Shown piece by piece: positions 52,062 through 60,890 of a stretch of 64,000 bases of DNA. The notes under the pieces are model-generated. The model saw only the letters and a program-made list of their open reading frames with translations, had not been told where the DNA came from and did no database searches. This DNA is from Candidatus Poribacteria bacterium. Lineage in GTDB: Bacteria > Poribacteria > WGA-4E > WGA-3G. Numbering within the stretch: position 1 is the first letter of the stretch; every line of letters begins with the position of its first letter. The DNA is taken from contig JAJEAG010000033.1 of the NCBI GenBank assembly GCA_022824265.1, positions 62,001 through 126,000 of the forward strand, written 5' to 3'. Position numbers and translations under genes: made by a program.

Positions 52062-53453
52062 TTATTTACGTCTTTTACGTTTTCGTGGTTTTCTTGATTT
52101 GCGTTTTGTCTGGGTGATTACCCCCATTTTACCACCTAACTTCTGCATTGCCATACCACCTTGTTGGTTTAACATGTTATTCATCAACCGAAGTTGTGAA
52201 ACCAACTGATTGACTTGATTTACAGATGTACCACTACCTTTTGCAATACGGAGTTTGCGATTTCTATCAAGCAGAAGTGGATTTTGACGTTCCATAGGTG
52301 TCATTGATTGTATCATTGCTCTTGCATACTTAAATTGATCTTCATCTGGTTGCAAGTCTTTGACAGGTAATTGACTCTTAAACGGTACAAGATCAAGCAA
52401 TTGATCAAGGGGACCCATATTAGTTATTTGTTCAAGTTGTGTTAGAAAATCGTTAAAATCTAAGCCTTTCTTTTCTGTAAGTTTGCGTTCTAATTCTCGT
52501 GCTTGGTCTTCATTGAATACTGATTCGGCTTTCTCCATCAATGTCTGGAAATCACCTTGTCCGATAATACGCGATGCCATCCGTTCTGGATGAAATTCTT
52601 CAAGTGATGATGCCTCAATTTTCTCACCAACACCTATGAATTTGATCGGCTTATCTGTTACAGATCGGATAGAGAGTGCTGCTCCACCTCTTGCGTCTCC
52701 ATCCATCTTTGTCAAGATTACACCGCTAATATCCAAATCGTTGTTGAAATTTTCTGCGACATTCACTGCATCCTGACCTGTCATCGCATCAACGACAAGT
52801 AGTATTTCAGATGGATTTACAGCATCCTTAATTCCTTGAAGTTCACCCATCAAAGTCTCATCAATATGCAAACGACCGGCAGTGTCTATAATAACACAAT
52901 CGAACCCACGTTGTAACGCATCTTTCACTGAATCCTTGGCTATTTTCACAGGTGAAACATCGGTACCAAGTGAGAAGACAGGAGTGTCAATCTGTTCTCC
53001 AAGCACCTGCAACTGTTTTATAGCTGCTGGACGGTAAACATCACCTGCAACTAACATTGGGTTACGACCATCTTTACGGAATTTGAGTGCCAATTTCGCT
53101 GCTACTGTCGTTTTACCTGCCCCCTGTAAACCTGCCAACATCACAACAGTTGGACCAGTGGGAGAGATTTGAATCTTTGCAGATTCAGCACCCATCAATT
53201 CGGTTAATTCTTCCTTGATTATCTTCGCAATCTGAAGTTCAGGTGTGAGACTACCCATCACTTCTTGTCCAAGTGCACGCTCTTTGATATTGTCAATGAA
53301 ATCACGCGTGACCTTGTAGTTCACATCTGCTTCTAAAAAGGCGCGACGAACATCTCGCAGAGAATCAGAGATATTATTCTCTGTCAATTTTCCCTGCCCT
53401 TTTATTTTTTTGAAGGTGCTTTGTAGCCGTTCACTTAAACTCTCAAACATCAC
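52062..53453 (-). CDS. ffh: Signal recognition particle protein Ffh
   Basis: This 463-residue SRP54 GTPase targets nascent membrane proteins. The N domain is 'RLQSTFKKIKGQGKLTENNI'; the G domain has the P-loop 'LAGLQGAGKTTVAAKLAL', 'DVYRPAAIKQLQVL', 'IIDTAGRLHIDETL' and 'TKMDGDARGGAALSI'. The Met-rich M domain (MTPMERQNPLLLDRNRKLRI, 'MNNMLNQQGGMAMQKLGG') binds 4.5S RNA and signal peptides. It ends in a basic tail (KRKSRKPRKRKRRK). Two consecutive ATGs make the start ambiguous by one residue. It heads the ribosomal run. Confidence 0.98.
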   Translation of the reverse strand: MMFESLSERLQSTFKKIKGQGKLTENNISDSLRDVRRAFLEADVNYKVTRDFIDNIKERALGQEVMGSLTPELQIAKIIKEELTELMGAESAKIQISPTGPTVVMLAGLQGAGKTTVAAKLALKFRKDGRNPMLVAGDVYRPAAIKQLQVLGEQIDTPVFSLGTDVSPVKIAKDSVKDALQRGFDCVIIDTAGRLHIDETLMGELQGIKDAVNPSEILLVVDAMTGQDAVNVAENFNNDLDISGVILTKMDGDARGGAALSIRSVTDKPIKFIGVGEKIEASSLEEFHPERMASRIIGQGDFQTLMEKAESVFNEDQARELERKLTEKKGLDFNDFLTQLEQITNMGPLDQLLDLVPFKSQLPVKDLQPDEDQFKYARAMIQSMTPMERQNPLLLDRNRKLRIAKGSGTSVNQVNQLVSQLRLMNNMLNQQGGMAMQKLGGKMGVITQTKRKSRKPRKRKRRK

Positions 53454-53769
53454 AAGATATCCGTTATCAAAGGAGATTTCAATTATAGAATTATAGCAAA
53501 AATATAACTCTCTGTCAAGTTTTTTTATTTATAGACAGGGTTATTTAGTTTTCGTTAATTCGTAGAAATATGTCGTAAAGTCGCGACCAAGAAGTCGATC
53601 CTATAGAAGAGTGGGTGAAGACAAGCGAGGAGACCTTGTCCTACGATAGGACATCAGAAATGCTTATTGTCAGAATCGCTGAGGGCACAGAACAGGCTGA
53701 ATGAAGAGGAGTTTTCAGTGATTCAGATTAATGTGTTTTGTAGTAGTCATTATTTTTCAAATTTCTCGG
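53454..53769. other. Intergenic region with composite repeat
   Basis: The gap between the secreted protein gene and ffh has no gene. It is largely the composite repeat at 53546-53647 plus an AT-rich stretch at its right end near 53740. Confidence 0.5.
53546..53647 (+). repeat. Composite interspersed repeat, copy C
   Basis: TTAGTTTTCGTTAATTCGTA, then GAAATATGTCGTAAAGTCGC, GACCAAGAAGTCGATCCTAT and GCGAGGAGACCTTGTCCTAC. It has the same block order and orientation as copy A at 25192-25299. Confidence 0.7.
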
Positions 53770-54603
53770 CTAATTCAATTTTAAATCCGCCCATGTAGTT
53801 GTTAATTTACTCCCTATCTCAACATCAAGAAAACTATGGATTTCATCAAAGAAACTCTTTTGGTCATTTGAATTGAATGGATATAATTTTACCGATCTGT
53901 GGGTTTTGGCATCAAAGTGAAGGTTCATATAAGCAGCTCCGCCGCTCTGTCCTACACGGTACAACAGCACATTGACTCCCTTTTTCAACTCCACCTCAAC
54001 ATTGTAGTCAACCTGTTGTGGTGCACCAGTCCATCGTGAATTATTGTACCATTTCTCTCCATTAATCCAAATCTGTGCATAGTCATCGTGTGCAGGTGAC
54101 ATCACAGACTGAATGGTATCAGGTGCTCTGATAACAAGAATGCCGTAAGTATCAAAATTGGTTGCAACACCGTTACGGATTATATTATTCTGATTACCCG
54201 GATCTACTTCATAAACAGTCCAATTGCGCTTGCCTCCATTGTTCTGTGACCATTCCATCTCAATTCTCTGCGTCTTCATTAGACCATTAACTGTAGAAAG
54301 TGTTTCTTGAAACAATCTTTGGTTAGTTCCTCTTGCAATCAAGTCAATAGGTGCTGAAGCATTAAACCCACCATTGTTAATATAATTCCCATCAAGACCA
54401 TACCATTTTCGTATCCATGTTGCAGCACCAGAATGATCCTCGTTTAATTGTGTTCCATCTTGAGGAACTTTCATCACTTCCAATTCACCAAGTGGTCCGT
54501 CTTTAATGTTAACTTCTGCTTGACCCAAGGATTTATCTAATAATGAGAGAAATAATGTAAGAATCAGCAATGTTGAAACTAAATACTTACTGAAATGTGT
54601 CAT
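53770..54603 (-). CDS. Secreted protein with K-L-T-T-T-W C-terminal tail
   Basis: This is a 277-residue protein with a signal peptide (MTHFSKYLVSTLLILTLFLSLLDKSLGQA). The body contains beta-strand-rich sequence: 'QIWINGEKWYNNSRWTGAPQ' and 'KKGVNVLLYRVGQSGGAAYM' look like a carbohydrate-binding or PA14-type jelly roll, but I cannot assign a family. It ends 'IGSKLTTTWADLKLN', matching the tail of the two LamG proteins at 29614 and 59530. The shared tail despite different bodies suggests a common sorting or attachment signal. Confidence 0.78.
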   Translation of the reverse strand: MTHFSKYLVSTLLILTLFLSLLDKSLGQAEVNIKDGPLGELEVMKVPQDGTQLNEDHSGAATWIRKWYGLDGNYINNGGFNASAPIDLIARGTNQRLFQETLSTVNGLMKTQRIEMEWSQNNGGKRNWTVYEVDPGNQNNIIRNGVATNFDTYGILVIRAPDTIQSVMSPAHDDYAQIWINGEKWYNNSRWTGAPQQVDYNVEVELKKGVNVLLYRVGQSGGAAYMNLHFDAKTHRSVKLYPFNSNDQKSFFDEIHSFLDVEIGSKLTTTWADLKLN

Positions 54604-54653
54604 TAGTATCCTTTACCAAACAGAATTAAGATTTAATCATGAACCGATATCAA

Positions 54654-56471
54654 TCAATTTGGATATGTATCCAATGCCTTGTGCCATTCGGTTAACTTAG
54701 CTACACGTTCGGCAGAAACAGATGATATTTCAAGAGGTCTACCACGCGTATCAATTACCAATCCGACTACTCCCCCCATCGCTTCAGTCTCAATGTGCGT
54801 TCCACGACCAGCACCAACATCAAACTTCCGTGATGGTTGTATTTTCAGTAATGCCTTTTCGCCCAAACCAAGATCATAGTGACGGAGTTCACCGTAAGTA
54901 ATATCCTCAGTAATAACCTGTGTATCTCCAATTCGGATTTCTACAGAGAGACAACTCTCGCCTTCCTTCCCAATTCCGATAGGTGCGACACAAGTACCAA
55001 GATGTATTAGACAATCACGTTCAAAGACATGGGTCGCTGCTTCTTCATTAACCTGCGCTAAAACCCCAAGTTGAGGCATCATAAAAATACTATCAACTGC
55101 GAGATGTGTTATTCCTTCAGGTTGAAATGCGTCAATCATCATTAGCATAGATTGTTGTCTACGGGGCGCGTGCGATAAAACACCTCCACTGCCAACTATC
55201 ATATCTAAAGAAATCATATTAACAAGTGTTTGTCCACTTTCTGCTTGGTCAAATGCTTCCGAGATTGTCCGTTGTTGTTGCACACCACGCAATTCCACTG
55301 CCAATTGTTTATGTTGATCAAATGCCAATCTCAATGCTTCACGAGCAATCGCCTGCTCCAAAACCAATTCTTGTAATGTTTGGGGTATAGTTGTGGGACG
55401 AATCATCTTATTTTTTACACGATTACGGAGATCGCCAACCTCAATATCAAATGGAACCCATCGCATTACGTTTTCTAAACCTGCTTCAGCAAGTACGTTT
55501 GATACGCTATAACTCATACCAAGGTTAGCACTCACTGTTCGGTTAAAAATTGCTTCTGAATCACGGTTTTTGAAGACAGAAAACACATCTGTTGTTGCAC
55601 CTCCGATATCGACACCAACTACCTGAATATCCTGTTGTGAAGAAACAGTTTGTATTATTTCTCCTACTGCCCCAGGGGTTGGCATTATAGGTGCATCTGT
55701 CCATTCAATCAGTTTTTTATAACCGGGTGCATGTGCCATAACGTGTTCAAGGAATTGATCCTGAATTTTATGTCTGGTTGGCATCAAATCTTCACGTTCT
55801 AACACTGGACGCAAATTATCTACTATTTCAAGCGACATCACATCATCCAGACGTTCCTTAATCAATTCATGTGCGTCTTTGTTACCCGCATAGATCAGCG
55901 GCAATTCATAAGCAATTCCGAGACGTGGTTGTGGACGTGCAGCAGCGATGATTTCTGCCAATTCAACAACATGGGAGGTAGTACCACCATCAACACCCCC
56001 AGAGAGTAGGAGCATATCAGGACGTAAATGGCGAATTCGTTCAATTTTTTCGTGTGGTAGGCGTTTGTCGTTTGAAGCAATTACGTCCATAACAATCGCA
56101 CCAGCACCTAACGCAGCACGTTCTGCACTTTCCCCTGTTAGGTTACGTACAACTCCAGCAACCATCATCTGTAAACCACCGCCAGCACTGCTTGTTGAAA
56201 TATAAATGTCAACACCATCATCACCATTCTGCGGCTTGATGATGACACCATTGTCAAGAAGTTTCCGTCCTGCAAGTTCCTCAACTTCAGTGATCGCGTT
56301 AATAACACCTGCTGTAACATCCTCTACAGGTGCTTCAACTGTTGTAGGGGCTTCACCACGGACAATAAGTTGATATTCATCACCACGTTTTTCAATGAGA
56401 ATTGCTTTTGTCGTAGTGCTACCACAGTCCGTGGCAAGAATTGAACGGAGTTCACCTCCTGATTCATTCAT
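54654..56471 (-). CDS. GlmL/MutL-type ASKHA ATPase (glutamate mutase accessory family)
   Basis: This is a 605-residue protein of the GlmL family. The ASKHA phosphate loop 'LATDCGSTTTKAILIEKRG' opens it; 'GVDIGGATTDVFSVFKN' is the second ATP-binding motif and 'IVGSGGVLSHAPR' the adenosine motif. Known GlmL-type proteins are chaperone-like ATPases encoded beside adenosylcobalamin-dependent mutases or ornithine/lysine catabolism genes. Here no mutase is adjacent; the neighbours are a sugar isomerase and a secreted protein. It may service a B12 mutase encoded elsewhere. Confidence 0.88.
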   Translation of the reverse strand: MNESGGELRSILATDCGSTTTKAILIEKRGDEYQLIVRGEAPTTVEAPVEDVTAGVINAITEVEELAGRKLLDNGVIIKPQNGDDGVDIYISTSSAGGGLQMMVAGVVRNLTGESAERAALGAGAIVMDVIASNDKRLPHEKIERIRHLRPDMLLLSGGVDGGTTSHVVELAEIIAAARPQPRLGIAYELPLIYAGNKDAHELIKERLDDVMSLEIVDNLRPVLEREDLMPTRHKIQDQFLEHVMAHAPGYKKLIEWTDAPIMPTPGAVGEIIQTVSSQQDIQVVGVDIGGATTDVFSVFKNRDSEAIFNRTVSANLGMSYSVSNVLAEAGLENVMRWVPFDIEVGDLRNRVKNKMIRPTTIPQTLQELVLEQAIAREALRLAFDQHKQLAVELRGVQQQRTISEAFDQAESGQTLVNMISLDMIVGSGGVLSHAPRRQQSMLMMIDAFQPEGITHLAVDSIFMMPQLGVLAQVNEEAATHVFERDCLIHLGTCVAPIGIGKEGESCLSVEIRIGDTQVITEDITYGELRHYDLGLGEKALLKIQPSRKFDVGAGRGTHIETEAMGGVVGLVIDTRGRPLEISSVSAERVAKLTEWHKALDTYPN

Positions 56472-56524
56472 ATATTTTGTCTCCTAATTTTACTATAGAA
56501 TAGTAATTAAATTCTATAATTCAT

Positions 56525-57316
56525 CTAATACCCTAATTGTCGCAAATACTCTCGATTCACAGACATCCGTTCTTCATCAGTGCGGTCTTCAACCATACCC
56601 GGACACGCAGTAATCCACCGTTCATAACCGAGTTTCTCTAAAGTTGACATTATTCCTGGAAAATCAATCACATTTCCTCCACCAACATCAACCCAATTCA
56701 CTTCATAATTGCTTCCATCTCCTCCAGTGTATCCAGAATAATCTTGTAAATGGACATAGACAAGTACATCCTTATATCTACGAATGGATTCAATCGGGTC
56801 AAATCCCCATAGTGCAGAATGTGATACGTCAATGCACAGTTTACACTTACGCAATAGACTCATATATTTTGCCCAATCCTCAATTGAATCTACCGTTGTA
56901 TTGGTATGAATATGATAACAGACATCTAATCCGTATCGTGCTGCATATTCTGCCCATTCTTCAGAAACATCAGCAAGTTTTGTCAGATCATCGTTATTTA
57001 TTGGGCGGTCGTCTGGTTTACCAGCACCCATGAACATGAAGCAGTCTGCCCCTACTTCTGCGGCAAAGTCAATTCTTCTTTTATTAATTTCCATCTGTTC
57101 ATAGTTTTTATCAATCGGCAACCCACGTGCTGTGACCGCAGCGACAGGCATGTCAACATTCTCACAGATCCTACGTATACGACGCGGTGTACCTGACCAA
57201 TCTAATGATTGCCGCATCTCCCATCCATCCCAACCAGCATTCTTGAGTTGGACTAACAACTTCTCAAAATCAGGTTGTTGCCAACGTAATGTACTATATC
57301 CAAATTTAAAACTCAT
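56525..57316 (-). CDS. Sugar phosphate isomerase/epimerase-family TIM barrel
   Basis: From ATG 57316 this is a 263-residue AP-endonuclease-2/IolE-like barrel. It opens 'FKFGYSTLRWQQPDFEKLLV', contains 'AGWDGWEMRQSLDW', and shows metal-site strands 'VCYHIHTNTTVDSIEDWAKY', 'LCIDVSHSALWGFDP' and 'VYVHLQDYSGYTGGD' followed by 'WVDVGGGNVIDF'. The D-x-G-x-G-x-x-D/N-F motif is typical of IolE/IolI-like inositol dehydratase or epimerase relatives. It is divergent from the Gfo/Idh gene at 57480, so shared regulation in the ~160-base gap is plausible. Confidence 0.88.
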   Translation of the reverse strand: MSFKFGYSTLRWQQPDFEKLLVQLKNAGWDGWEMRQSLDWSGTPRRIRRICENVDMPVAAVTARGLPIDKNYEQMEINKRRIDFAAEVGADCFMFMGAGKPDDRPINNDDLTKLADVSEEWAEYAARYGLDVCYHIHTNTTVDSIEDWAKYMSLLRKCKLCIDVSHSALWGFDPIESIRRYKDVLVYVHLQDYSGYTGGDGSNYEVNWVDVGGGNVIDFPGIMSTLEKLGYERWITACPGMVEDRTDEERMSVNREYLRQLGY

Positions 57317-57479
57317 CTTCATACTCCTCTACACAGTTCTTTAATGATTTATAGCAGCAAGCACTGAAAATTATATCAGATTTTTATATTGCTTGCAATA
57401 AATGTTAGTTTTTGTTAAACTATTTCTGCAAACTATATATCTGTTTATTTCCGTAAAGACCTATTTTTAAGGAGAAAAT

Positions 57480-58445
57480 ATGGATAAAGTGAAACTCGGT
57501 TTCATCGGTACAGGTGGTATGGCTGGAGCGCACATGCGCAACCTGAAAGACAATTTTGAAGATGTTGAATTCTGTGCAATGTGCGATATCTCAGAAGACC
57601 GTGCAAAAGCACGTGCCGAAGAATTTGGTGGCAATGCTTATTCTGACTTTCGTGTTATGTATGATAAAGAGGATCTGGATGCAGTTTACATCTGCACGCC
57701 TCCCTTTGCACACGGTGAACAGGAACGAATCGCTTGTGAAAATGGCATCGCAATGTTCATTGAAAAGCCGATTCATTCTGAATTAGAACCGGCAATCATA
57801 ATCAATGATTACATTAAAGAGACCGGTGTTATTACAAGTGTAGGATATCACTGGCGGTACGGTGGCAATGCTCAGAATGCAAAGAAAATGCTTGAGGAGC
57901 AACCGCAAATTCTCGGAGCACTCGGTTATTGGATGGGTGGTATGCCCGGAACACCATGGTGGCGTGTCAGAGCACAATCTGGTGGGCAACACGTTGAACA
58001 GACAACACACATTTTCGATCTGTGTCGATTTCTCGTTGGAAGCGACGGTAAAACCGTACACGGTGTTGCAAATAGCGGTAGCATGACACATGTAGAAAAC
58101 TATGACGTTGACGATATCAGTATGGTTAACATTGAATTCGAAAACGGTGCTGTTGCAAATATTGTTTCTGCCTGTGCATTAGAAGGTTTTGGACGCGTAC
58201 ATCTTGAGGTATTCACACGTGGTCTCGTTGTTACTGTCGGTGGACCGAACAATGCAAACCGCAAAGGTGAAACAGAACCACTTTCAGGTGCTGGTGGACA
58301 AGATCGAGATCGTGTCTTTATTGATGCAGTCAAGAGTGGCGATGACTCAGAAATACTGTCACCGTATAGCGACGCACTCCAGACGCTCCGTATCATGCTT
58401 GCTGCAAGCACATCGTTTGAGACTGGTAAAGCTATTGACCTGTAA
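57480..58445 (+). CDS. Gfo/Idh/MocA-family oxidoreductase
   Basis: This is a 321-residue dehydrogenase. 'KLGFIGTGGMAGAHMRNL' is the NAD loop (G-T-G-G-M-A), 'VYICTPPFAHGEQERIACEN' and 'IAMFIEKPIHSELEPAIIIN' contain the EKP motif, and 'GYHWRYGGNAQNAKKML' and 'GGQHVEQTTHIFDLCRFLVG' (catalytic H-x-x-D region) lie in the C-terminal domain. AAGGAG precedes the start. It probably oxidises a sugar. The hydroxypyruvate-isomerase-like gene follows 100 bases later on the same strand. Confidence 0.92.
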   Translation: MDKVKLGFIGTGGMAGAHMRNLKDNFEDVEFCAMCDISEDRAKARAEEFGGNAYSDFRVMYDKEDLDAVYICTPPFAHGEQERIACENGIAMFIEKPIHSELEPAIIINDYIKETGVITSVGYHWRYGGNAQNAKKMLEEQPQILGALGYWMGGMPGTPWWRVRAQSGGQHVEQTTHIFDLCRFLVGSDGKTVHGVANSGSMTHVENYDVDDISMVNIEFENGAVANIVSACALEGFGRVHLEVFTRGLVVTVGGPNNANRKGETEPLSGAGGQDRDRVFIDAVKSGDDSEILSPYSDALQTLRIMLAASTSFETGKAIDL

Positions 58446-58546
58446 TGTACTTTAGAAACATTCTGCGTGTCAACTGTTCTTACATAGACATTAGTCTCAA
58501 AAACACATTGTTGTTTTCATTATTATTTCATTGAGAGAGAAAAATT

Positions 58547-59302
58547 ATGCCAATTAATCAATCCATCTGTTTTGGTAATTTCCGGCGTGATAGAGAGCCG
58601 GTAGACGTTATTAAAAAAGCCGCTGAGATCGGTTATAAATCTGTTGAAATGTTACCAGCAGATCTCTGGTCTGTTGTTCAGGATCACGGTATGCGGGTCG
58701 CTATCATAGTCGGACACTCATCACTTCCATCCGGTTTGAACGATCCAGACAACCATGATCGAATTGAGGATGAGTTACTCAAGAATATTGACATCGCTGC
58801 TGAGAACGACATCCCAGGTCTGATCTGTTTTTCTGGTAATAGAGAAGGTAGGTCAGATGAAGAAGGTCGTGATAACACAATAGCCGGTTTGTCTCGGGTA
58901 ACAAAGGTTGCAGAGGAAAAGGGAGTTAACTTGTGTGTTGAACTACTCAACAGCAAAGTTAACCATCCAGATTATCAGTGTGATAAGACTGAGTGGGGTG
59001 TTGAAGTATGTCAGGGTGTCGATTCACCACGTGCACTTCTCCTCCACGACATCTACCACATGCAAATTATGGAAGGTGACCTAATCCGCAATATCACGGA
59101 TTACATTGAGTATATCGGACACTTTCACACAGCAGGAAATCCTGGACGACGCGATCTGGATGATGAACAGGAAATCTATTATCCTGCTGTTATGCGTGCT
59201 ATTGCAAATACTGACTATGACCTTTATGTCGGGCATGAATTCAGCCCTAAAGGTGATTCGTTCGATGCAATGCAGCATGCTTATGATGTGTGTAATGTTT
59301 AG
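58547..59302 (+). CDS. Hydroxypyruvate isomerase-like TIM barrel
   Basis: This is a 251-residue member of the Hyi/OtnI/IolE group of the AP-endonuclease-2 superfamily. Metal ligands and family motifs are clear: Glu in 'VNLCVELLNSKVNHPDYQCD', Asp/His in 'LLLHDIYHMQIMEGDLIR', 'IEYIGHFHTAGNPGRRDLDD' (H-x-x-x-x-x-G-x-P-G-R) and Glu in 'LYVGHEFSPKGD'. It probably interconverts hydroxypyruvate and tartronate semialdehyde, or isomerises a related keto acid sugar. Placed directly after the Gfo/Idh gene, it suggests a sugar degradation step. Confidence 0.9.
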   Translation: MPINQSICFGNFRRDREPVDVIKKAAEIGYKSVEMLPADLWSVVQDHGMRVAIIVGHSSLPSGLNDPDNHDRIEDELLKNIDIAAENDIPGLICFSGNREGRSDEEGRDNTIAGLSRVTKVAEEKGVNLCVELLNSKVNHPDYQCDKTEWGVEVCQGVDSPRALLLHDIYHMQIMEGDLIRNITDYIEYIGHFHTAGNPGRRDLDDEQEIYYPAVMRAIANTDYDLYVGHEFSPKGDSFDAMQHAYDVCNV

Positions 59303-59319
59303 ACATGATTGATATTTGC

Positions 59320-59343
59320 TGGACGGGTAACTATACCCGTCCA
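59320..59343 (+). terminator. Hairpin after the Hyi-like gene
   Basis: TGGACGGGTA and TACCCGTCCA form a perfect 10-bp stem with a four-base loop, 17 bases after the stop. No T tract follows, so termination would be Rho-dependent or weak. Confidence 0.55.
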
Positions 59344-59529
59344 CTTGCAATCTATGTATAATGACATTTGATTGAAATGAAGGGAATCATAATTATTTAA
59401 TGAATTATAAATTTTAATAATCATAGAAATGTATTAATTGTAATGTAAATAAAGGGAGATTAAGCGACGAATACAATAAAATCGTATATCAAGAATACGC
59501 AATCTATGAAACCTAAGGAGGAAGCTAAA

Positions 59530-60348
59530 ATGCGTAACCAACTTACACTCACACTATTCATTCTAATCATTGCAATATCATTCTGTTCTAATGCTTTAGC
59601 AAGTCTACAAAATGGGTTAATTGTGTACTACCCGTTTGATGAGGCTAACGGGAAAACAGCTTCAGATAATAGTAAAAACAACAACGATGGTGAATTAATG
59701 GGCAGTGCCGCATGGGCACCAAATGAAGGTAAAATTGACGGTGCTATTAGATTTGATGGCGGTGAAGGTTCAGTTGTAGACGATAATGGCGCGGATTATA
59801 TAAATGGACTTGAGGCATTTTCTATCTCTGTGTGGGTAAAATCTGATACAGTCGGACACGACAGAGGCATTGTTTTTGCTGTAGATCCTGATGGGGGAGA
59901 CAATATATTCGGTTTACGTTATGATGCAGCAAGTTGGTCAACTAAAGGTGGAACTAATCTTATCAAAGGTGCAATCACTACAACAGGTGGGGGACAAGCT
60001 TATGAGGGTAAGAGCGAAGTCCAGACAGAAGAATGGCAACACCTCGTGTTTACATGGGAAAGTGGTGTAAAACTTGCACTTTATATTAATGCTGAACTTG
60101 ATGACGATCCAACACATAATGATGACGCTAAAGTAGGTTCAATATCAGGTGCAACAAAATTCATTGTCGGTAAAGGAGCAAAAGACAATAACGGCACTTC
60201 ATGGACTGGCCTCATTGATGAAGTTCGCATTTACGACAGAGTACTCACAGAAAATGAAATTGCTGAATTGGCTACAGGTGTTCTCCCAGTTGAAGCAAAA
60301 GGAAAGTTAACCACAACTTGGGGTAATATTAAGAACAAAATATATTAG
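59530..60348 (+). CDS. Secreted LamG-domain protein with K-L-T-T-T-W C-terminal tail
   Basis: AAGGAGGAA before ATG 59530 supports this start rather than 59506, and the product begins with a signal peptide (MRNQLTLTLFILIIAISFCSNALA). Residues ~25-245 form a LamG jelly roll: 'LIVYYPFDEANGKTASDNSK', 'IRFDGGEGSVVDDNG', 'FSISVWVKSDTVGHDRGIVF', 'EWQHLVFTWESGVKLALYIN' and 'GLIDEVRIYDRVL'. It ends 'KGKLTTTWGNIKNKIY'. It is a likely carbohydrate-binding surface or secreted protein, sharing tail and domain with the LamG protein at 29614. A GC-rich hairpin follows. Confidence 0.88.
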   Translation: MRNQLTLTLFILIIAISFCSNALASLQNGLIVYYPFDEANGKTASDNSKNNNDGELMGSAAWAPNEGKIDGAIRFDGGEGSVVDDNGADYINGLEAFSISVWVKSDTVGHDRGIVFAVDPDGGDNIFGLRYDAASWSTKGGTNLIKGAITTTGGGQAYEGKSEVQTEEWQHLVFTWESGVKLALYINAELDDDPTHNDDAKVGSISGATKFIVGKGAKDNNGTSWTGLIDEVRIYDRVLTENEIAELATGVLPVEAKGKLTTTWGNIKNKIY

Positions 60349-60372
60349 AATGTTCTGACAAAATCTACTTTT

Positions 60373-60389
60373 GGGGAGGATACCTCCCC
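60373..60389 (+). terminator. GC-rich hairpin after the second LamG gene
   Basis: GGGGAGG and CCTCCCC pair around ATA, 24 bases after the LamG stop. Only a short AT stretch follows, so it is a weak intrinsic terminator candidate. Confidence 0.5.
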
Positions 60390-60424
60390 TTATACTCTCA
60401 AATTCAAAACAGGGTGGAGGAATA

Positions 60425-60811
60425 ATGCAAATACAACACAGTAGTCACCACACAGTTGAAAACACCTTCCGTTCCAGTCTTCAACAAGAATTATTTGAAC
60501 TACAAATAAGGACAAAAAATACATTACCGTCAAAAGAAATACCCGATTCAGCTTTTAATGATACACTGTTTCTTCTGGAAATAATGTACAACACGGGTAT
60601 TCCGATACCAGACATAAATAGAACGAACCACGGAAATATAAGTCTGAAATGGCACACAGAAGAAGGTACAGCAATAATGGAACTCTGTGGTGATGGACTT
60701 GTCGTCTACAATGCCTATTCAGATGATGATTCTAAGGACGATGGAGCATGCCTTTTATCTGATGCTGCTGCACTTGATGAACTTCTTGGCTCATTACGCT
60801 GTGTATATTAA
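60425..60811 (+). CDS. Small protein, unknown function
   Basis: GGAGG five bases before ATG 60425 sets the start and gives 128 residues, while the ORF track's longer version begins inside the terminator. The C-terminal half 'GNISLKWHTEEGTAIMELCG' and 'DGLVVYNAYSDDDSKDDGAC', followed by LLSDAAALDELL, has the look of a compact conserved domain that I cannot name. The N-terminal part is helical and polar. There is no signal peptide, so cytoplasmic. It lies between a LamG gene and the large fusion gene. Confidence 0.6.
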   Translation: MQIQHSSHHTVENTFRSSLQQELFELQIRTKNTLPSKEIPDSAFNDTLFLLEIMYNTGIPIPDINRTNHGNISLKWHTEEGTAIMELCGDGLVVYNAYSDDDSKDDGACLLSDAAALDELLGSLRCVY

Positions 60812-60890
60812 TATTTGTCAGATAATGAGATAGATTTAAATGAATCTAAACAGGTATTTCAGAAATTTTGAATTAGGAGAACATGACTAA

